Shown one piece after another: positions 58,350-64,000 of a stretch of DNA of 64,000 nt (position 1 is its first letter; each line of letters begins with the position of its first letter). Source of the DNA: Gossypium raimondii (Eukaryota > Streptophyta > Magnoliopsida > Malvales > Malvaceae); the NCBI RefSeq assembly GCF_025698545.1, contig NC_068571.1, forward strand, positions 46,099,733 to 46,163,732, written 5' to 3'. The notes beneath the pieces are model-generated. The model did not search any database, had not been told where the DNA came from, and saw nothing but the letters and a program-made list of their open reading frames with translations. The position numbers and the translations under genes were made by a program.

Positions 58350-58440
58350 CCTTCAACAACAACATGATTAGCGCAATTTGAACCGAAGCCATATCTGAGG
58401 CGGTGAACACCCTAACCATCAGGTTAATACATGGGGTTTT
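58350..58440 (-). repeat. SINE-like tRNA-derived head
   Basis: Minus strand shows an A-box-like TAACCTGATGGTTAGGGTG and a B-box-like CGGTTCAAATT. It aligns with 61070-61155 through 'ggtgaacaccct / gatgaacaccct' and 'catggggtt / catgggtt'. Confidence 0.45.
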
Positions 58441-58529
58441 CCTCTTCTATCTTTTGCTACACTATATTTCATTGGTTTCATCCATTTGGTTTTTATTTAT
58501 AATTTTTTTAATAAATTGATTGAATCACT

Positions 58530-58960
58530 TAAGCAACTAAATTGAATTATGGATTTAATTCATCGGTTTAGTCATTTTTTTAATCGACTTGATCAATATT
58601 AATATGAGAAAATCAATCCAATCAACTTTAGTTGAGAAAACCGACCAAACGAATTGACTTTGATTCGACCGGTTTAGTTGGTTCTTCGGTTAATTGATCT
58701 TGGATTATTGGATTTGGTTTATATGGTTATATATTATAAATATAAATATAAATATATTCTAAATAATTTAAAAATAATATAAATTAAATTAATTTTTTTT
58801 GCCGGTTCGATTCCGCAATTCAAAAACCGATAATCAAACAATTAAACCGAGGTCAAAACGGATCAACCTACCTGACCCGAGCTAGTTTTCAATTAAAGCC
58901 AAAAATTGCACTCCCGAATTTAGATCCAAAAGCAAATTAACCGAACCAAAAGATTTTGGT
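58530..58960. repeat. Degenerate 'accggtttag' repeat region
   Basis: Many 'ggttcgatt / aaaaccgaccaa / accgataatc' phrases in both orientations; resembles a worn MITE. Related phrases occur at 14220-14450. Boundaries uncertain. Confidence 0.4.
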
Positions 58961-59754
58961 TTGGTTGGGTTGTTTTTGTTCTTTTAAGGTTTTTAAGATG
59001 TATTTGTAGAATTAATTAATTAGTTGAATTAGGTTGGGCTGAGCTATTTTATATTTGAGTGTTTAATTTTATATTTGAATGATTAATTGAATTGGGTTAT
59101 TTATATTTAATTATTTAATTTTACATTTATATTTAATTAATTGAGCTATTTTGTATTTGAGTAATTAATTGGGTTGAATTATTTTATATTTGAGTTGATT
59201 TATATATAAGTAAGTGGGTGTATTTGAATAATGGATTGAGTTTAATGTTTAATCAATAAGTCACGAAATAATTAAATAAACCAAATTATTTTAGTCAGTT
59301 TAACTGATATGTTACACCCATAACTACTCATCCATAAATTTATAAATTTGTACCATCATTCCCTTAATTCAAGGTTGTCCTTCAAGCCATAAAAATTAAG
59401 AAGTACTTTGGATTGAGATGGTTTAATTTGGAGACAACTAATTAAGAAAATATATTTTAGCATTTTATTTAATTTTTCAGTCTTTTTTTAATTATTGATT
59501 TTTTTTATTTATTAAATCACCTCAAAATAGATGGTAAAGTTAACAAATATTAACTTTGTTAGTATGAACATATATCATGGGTTGCGCATGGGAGCCCGCA
59601 GCCATGGCACACTTGTGTGATTCATCATTCGGCCCAACTGGACTGATATGTTGCTTGGAGAAATTGAAAGCCCATTTACAATGCATGACAAATATGGAAC
59701 GTAATCTTTCAATATATGCAATTTTAGAAGATAGTATTCTATAATATTAGATAT
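58961..59754. other. Gene-free spacer
   Basis: 59030-59280 has repeated 'ttttatatttgagt..taattgggttga' phrases of about 50 bp. 59570-59660 is locally GC-richer (GGGAGCCCGCAGCCATGG) but has no identifiable feature. Confidence 0.4.
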
Positions 59755-60103
59755 TTGATTTTATAGATAGCTTTTAATCTTAACTGTTGATATATTTTAA
59801 TCTGTACCGTTAAGTTTGGGGAGACTCAAATATAAATAGAGGTCTCTCCCCTTTATTGTAAACCACTTTAGTTTTGAGTAATAGAATTCTTGGGAGCATT
59901 CACTCAAATATCCTCTCTAGTGCTTTTTGCTTTTATGTGGTTTTGTTCATCTTTAAGTTGCTTTTGCTTTGTGTTGGTGCCTTGGAGGAATTTTGTTTGA
60001 ATCCTCAATTGTTGGGAGTTAGATTGACTTAGGTGTTTTTGAAGCGAAAAAATTATCTAAGGCCGCATAGATTGTGAGACTGAAGTTCTAGTCTCGTGAC
60101 ACA
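59755..60103 (+). repeat. LTR-like repeat, third copy
   Basis: Ends GACTGAAGTTCTAGTCTCGTGACACA and shares layout with 21997-22320 and 22475-22879 ('atttggaggagctcaa / tttggggagactcaa', 'cactcaaatatcctc', 'ttatctaaggccgcatagat'). It has a TATA-like TATAAATAGAGG at 59831 followed by a CT-rich leader, as an LTR promoter would. Confidence 0.55.
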
Positions 60104-60308
60104 TACATGTGGATACCACATTAGCAATTAATTTTTTTTATTTTTTTAAAAAAATTATAATATTTTTATTTTTTAGTCAAAATTTTTAAAATAATTTTAT
60201 AAATTCTTTTTTTCGAATTTTTTTTAAAAATAATTAATTACTGATGTGGCATGCACGTTAGCAAAGTAAGCGATTTAACAAAATGCATAAATTCAATAAT
60301 TAAAAGAG

Positions 60309-60311
<3 letters not shown>

Positions 60312-60344
<33 letters not shown>
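60312..60344. repeat. (AT)n microsatellite
   Basis: About 16 uninterrupted AT units. Confidence 0.95.
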
Positions 60345-60346
<2 letters not shown>

Positions 60347-60373
60347 AAGATGGGCATATTCAATTTTTTCCAT

Positions 60374-60447
60374 CACGAGATAGAGCAGTTTGATAGCTCA
60401 CAAGGCTCATAACCTTCAGATCATAGGTTCTTTAACCTCATTTTAAA
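60374..60447 (+). pseudogene. trnfM: Decayed copy of plastid trnfM-CAU (nuclear plastid DNA relic)
   Basis: A 74-base stretch aligns end to end with chloroplast initiator tRNA. The D arm (AGAGCAGTTTGATAGCTC) and anticodon arm (AAGGCTCATAACCTT with CAT anticodon) are almost intact; the acceptor and T arms are broken. Against the plastid sequence as I know it, changes in the first half are nearly all G-to-A (for example CGCGGGG to CACGAGA), the pattern left by cytosine methylation in the nucleus. It cannot fold an acceptor stem, so it is not functional. Confidence 0.75.
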
Positions 60448-61009
60448 TACATTGTTTTAGGCAGATATCGAGAATTTGAAAGGTAATCCTGATATTAATT
60501 ATTAAGATACTAATTTTTATTTTTATTTAATTTATAGCCATAAATAAAAACAATTTCGACCGCATGATGTGTTATTAAAATTTTTGATAGATAAATATGG
60601 TATTTTATTATTTTAAATATTTTGTAATTCTTTTTATCATTTTGTTTGAGTAAGATAAAGTTCACATATTTTATTATTTTAAGATATGTGTTATGTTATT
60701 TTTAAAATACTATTTCAGTTTTTTTGTGTATTTAAAACATAAAAATAAAATATATTAAGTATTTGTCTCGTATGATTTATAAGTTTGATTATATATATAA
60801 ATTAAGATCTATTATTTTAATTTCTTAAAATTTTAGTTAAGATTTAAAATAGATTAAAATATCTTGTAAAAAAGGTTAAAATATACTATTCATACTTTTA
60901 AAATTTAATTATCTTACTTTTATTTAAATAATTTAATCCACTATTTTAAAAAATTAAAAATATAAGTTGGATGGGTAATCTTATTAAAAATTAAAATTGG
61001 TAGAACATG

Positions 61010-61012
<3 letters not shown>
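60448..61012. other. AT-rich spacer
   Basis: No recognised feature; no further plastid genes recognised beside the trnfM relic. Confidence 0.4.

Positions 61013-61041
<29 letters not shown>
61013..61041. repeat. (AT)n microsatellite
   Basis: About 14 AT units; adjoins the tail end of the SINE-like repeat at 61070-61155. Confidence 0.95.
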
Positions 61042-61043
<2 letters not shown>

Positions 61044-61155
61044 GGATTACAATAACAGGTAAAACCTGAATAACTAACGCAACTAGCGTGACTCGAATCT
61101 AGGCCACACCTGGGACGATGAACACCCTTGACCATTAGGCCATCACATGGGTTCA
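61042..61155 (-). repeat. SINE-like tRNA-derived element
   Basis: Minus strand: A-box-like TGGCCTAATGGTCAAGGGTG, B-box-like AGATTCGAGTCACGC about 35 bases later, then a short body and an AT-repeat tail (61041-61013). This order (Pol III boxes, body, simple-sequence tail) is that of plant SINEs. Confidence 0.5.
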
Positions 61156-61544
61156 CTTGAAATATAATTTTAATTTATATAACCATTAATATAATGATTT
61201 AAAAAATTATATTCAATAAAATTACTATTATTAGATACAGGAAATCATAGATTCTTGAAATCAACTGAGGTCATTAACTTTAGTAAATTACCCTAAATTT
61301 ATTGTAATTAAATCTCACATACATTTCATCCTTTTGGTCATTGAGTCCCTAATTAATTGGTAGTCAATTCAATCTTTAACTATATATATATACATATTAT
61401 AAGTCACATGTTTCGGTACAAAATATTTTATACTTAATTACAATATTTCTTAATATATATATTTTTATTTCACCCATAAACAAAGGAGATGTACATATAA
61501 CAATTTTTACATTCTAAATTTTTTTCATCAACATTTATACCTTA
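61156..61544. other. AT-rich spacer
   Basis: No recognised feature. Confidence 0.4.
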
Positions 61545-61925
61545 AGGATGTGTTCAATTGGGTGGAAAAATAGAGGGATAGGAGGAGGGAGGGAAAAAAT
61601 AGAAAAAGAAAATGAATTTTGAGTGTGCTTGATTGAAAAAAACAAGTGAGAGGAAAAAAATAGGAAAGATGATCATTTTCCATCCTAATGCATAAAAATC
61701 AATCATTTCAAATTGGAATGGTAAGCGAGATGTGCATGTTAATTCAAAAGTATGCATTTTCAAATGTTTTACTTTCTTTCCTTCTATTTTTCAACTCTAC
61801 AAAGTAATTTCTTTTCATTTTTCTATCTCTCCTACCAAGCATACTTACGAAAAAAATTTTGTTTTCCATCCTTCTAGTTTTCTAACCCTTCAATTGTTTT
61901 TCCACTCTACTAAGCAAACCCTAAA
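61545..61925. repeat. Foldback MITE, 'ggtggaaaa' purine-rich arms
   Basis: Left 'tgttcaattgggtggaaaaa' and right (reverse complement 'tttgcttagtagagtggaaa') form imperfect inverted ends. Left 'gagggaaaaaatagaaaaag' faces right 'ctatttttcaactctac'. About 380 bp, no credible ORF. Different family from the 30333 group. Confidence 0.6.
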
Positions 61926-62214
61926 ATCCTAATTACTCTTTTCTTTTGTATTTTATCTTAATTGCTTTGTTTTGATTTTACCTTGCAATGTTTCAAATTA
62001 TAATTAACTTATTGATTAATATAAGGTAACTAATCGCAATATTCGAATAGCAAGAAAGAATAGTTTCAAAATTGTTATGAATAAAAGTTGTAATTTACCT
62101 TAAAATTGTATAACAATAGCATGTTGTTGATAGGTTTGAAGGTAAGGTGAATTTTGTGACAATTTTTGTGGCTGAAACAGAGGCTACAATTTGATGCACT
62201 ATTTTATTGTCGTA

Positions 62215-62787
62215 CAAAAAAAAAAGTATTGGACTATTTGTTTTGAAAATATTTGGACAAGTTAAAGCCCAAAATATGAAAAAATCAATTGAGTTGAAGT
62301 TGAAGACTTGAAGATTAGTTTCTTGCGGAACAAATTAAGTTGAAGACTTCGGATTACACCGAGGCTCTTATAGAATTATTATCCTATGCTTATTTTTAGC
62401 TTTATTTTATAGACAAATGATTAGAATATATAGGACTCTTATGTAAACAAAACTTAAGTACTATATAAGCTAAGTTTTGTCCAAGTTAAAGGTGACCGAG
62501 AGAAATTGAGAGATTAAGAGAGCACAAATTTGTTCAAATGAGGAATGTTTTATGTGTGCATTGCTTCTATATGCAATCAAGAGAGTCTCTAGATTGCAAA
62601 ACAGAGGGAAACTTAGTGGGAGAGTGATCTAGTCTTTGTACAACAGTGAGATCTCTAAATTTGTGAGTGTTAGACCGATACTAGGATGTAAATAATTGGT
62701 CGTACTGTGAGGAAGACAGTGAATCATTGCTCTGGACAAGGACCTGCATATGTAGATTGAGGTCGAATTGCATAATTTTGATGTTTA
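62215..62787 (+). mobile_element. Retrotransposon LTR/leader relic
   Basis: A TATA-like ACTATATAAGC at 62460 precedes a purine-rich leader and 'gtgagtgttagaccgatact'-type sequence, the layout of a copia LTR and 5'UTR. Ends are not defined; it is interrupted at 62788 by another LTR. Confidence 0.35.
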
Positions 62788-64000
62788 TGTAACAGCCCGA
62801 TTTTGGGTCTAGTCGGAATAGTGGTTTCGGGACTACAAATCCGACGAGGAAAAAAAAATGTAATGGCCTGAATTTTCAAAGGTGTCGGAATGGTGATTCG
62901 AGATCACTAAATTCGACAAATGAGTAGAAAATATTATTAATTTAGTGAGTATAAGTTAAATGTGAAGTTAGGAAAAATTTTGAAATAGTGAATAGTGCAC
63001 TAGAAATAAATATTAAAATAATTAGAATCGAAAATGAGGTATTGAGACCTCAGAGATTTTAAACCGAACCATAAATATTTATGAAAATATTTATGGAGTG
63101 TTAAAAAGTTAGTATTAAAGTTTCGTCAAGAAATTTTAAAGTTCCGATAATTAATTGAACAAAAAGGACTAAATTGTAACAAATGCAAAATTATAGTAAA
63201 TGATTAAATAGCTTAAATGATAAAAGGAAGAGGGCTTAAAAGGAAAATAGACCCAAGGTGTATTTGGGCTGGACGGCAAAGGGCAGAAAATCAGGAGAAT
63301 TAAGGGTAAATTGGAATATTGCAAAATTTACTTAATAAAGTTAGGACCAAAGTGGAATTATCTAGATTTCTCTTCATTTTTTCTGTATTCTCATCAGCTA
63401 AAACACCATGGCAGGGTTTCTTCAAGCTGGTTCTTCATATTTTTACTGCAAGGAAGTTCAATTCTTGATCATTTCTTGAAATTTTTGTATTTTTATGACT
63501 TTTACAACTAGGCCCACTTGTTGAATTCATTAGTTTTTGATTTTATGGAAGAAGTTGAAAGTTGATATGAATATGTGCTGGAAGTATATGATGATTTAGC
63601 ATGAAATTAGAGCTTTAAATTGTTCATATGCTGATTTTATTGAAAGAATTGAATAGAAAGTGAATGTTTGGGACCTAATAGTAAAAGAGTTTGAAGTTAG
63701 AGCTATATGTGGAAATTATGAATTTCAATAGTTGTGAAATAACTTATAATGTCTAGGTAAATTATTAATTGAGAGAATTAGATCAATTGAGGGGTTAATT
63801 GAGAAAGGACTGAATTGTATAAACTGTGAAATTTGGGGCAAAAATAGAAATCAACATTTAAAACAGTTTTAGACAGCAGCAGTAGTCTAACTTTGAAAAA
63901 TCACCAAAAATTTTAGAGATTGAATTAGAGGATGAATAAAATATGAAATTAAAGTTTATTGAGTCTAGTTTCTTGTAAAAGAAACGGTGTAAGCAATGGA
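62788..64000 (+). mobile_element. Start of a Ty3/gypsy LTR, truncated by the window end
   Basis: Opens TGTAACAGCCCGATTTTGGG; a related opening (TGTAATGGCCTGAATTTTC) follows at about 62859, suggesting an internal duplication of the first 70 bases. 'aaaggactaaattgtaa' and similar phrases are typical of Del/Tekay-type LTRs in cotton-like genomes (recall). The ORF at 63311-63511 is not supported as a gene. Confidence 0.6.

Noticed and set aside
60374..60447. Functional tRNA-Met gene
   Set aside because: Acceptor and T arms are broken; only D and anticodon arms survive.

Overview
The window is plant nuclear DNA: AT-rich, intron-containing protein genes separated by long stretches of transposon debris. 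The gene products (plastid ribulose-phosphate epimerase, GT37 xyloglucan fucosyltransferase, IQ67-domain protein, CCCH/KH protein) are those of a dicot. The retrotransposon ends look like those common in cotton, for example a terminal repeat opening TGTAACAGCCCGATTTTG at 62788. My best guess is Gossypium or another Malvaceae; this rests on recall of repeat style, not on a search.

Layout. 170-1992 (+): CCCH/KH RNA-binding protein. 4413-8709 (-): plastid ribulose-5-phosphate 3-epimerase in nine exons, with a G-box and an I-box upstream. 8957-14860: repeat-rich spacer with a gypsy LTR end and primer site, a 979-bp solo LTR with a perfect 5-bp target duplication, and a 701-bp foldback element. 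14863-17929 (+): GT37 fucosyltransferase, two exons. 18854-19944 (-): Par14-type parvulin, four coding exons and probably a 5'UTR intron. 21561-24400: spacer with a pair of direct LTR-like repeats. 25727-30770 (+): IQD protein, six coding exons. 31600-39609: a nested transposon stack. A decayed Ty1/copia element on the minus strand is split in its integrase by a long solo LTR (target duplication ATGCT), which is itself split by a second solo LTR of the same family in opposite orientation (target duplication ATAAT). 43347-50843 (-): a TIC32-like short-chain dehydrogenase, intact in eight exons, followed by a near-identical 2.6-kb tandem copy of its last four exons. 51000-64000: gene-poor, with foldback MITEs, a gypsy RNase H relic, SINE-like tRNA heads, a decayed plastid trnfM copy, a possible small gene, and the start of a gypsy LTR cut by the window end.

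Exon boundaries were worked out by hand from splice consensus, phase and family knowledge. All six multi-exon models keep frame from start to stop. The genes are unrelated housekeeping, cell-wall and signalling genes and do not form a pathway. I found no new multi-gene system. The points most worth checking are the nested solo LTRs, the SDR tandem duplication (possible assembly artefact), a GC-AG intron in the SDR gene, and the plastid tRNA relic.
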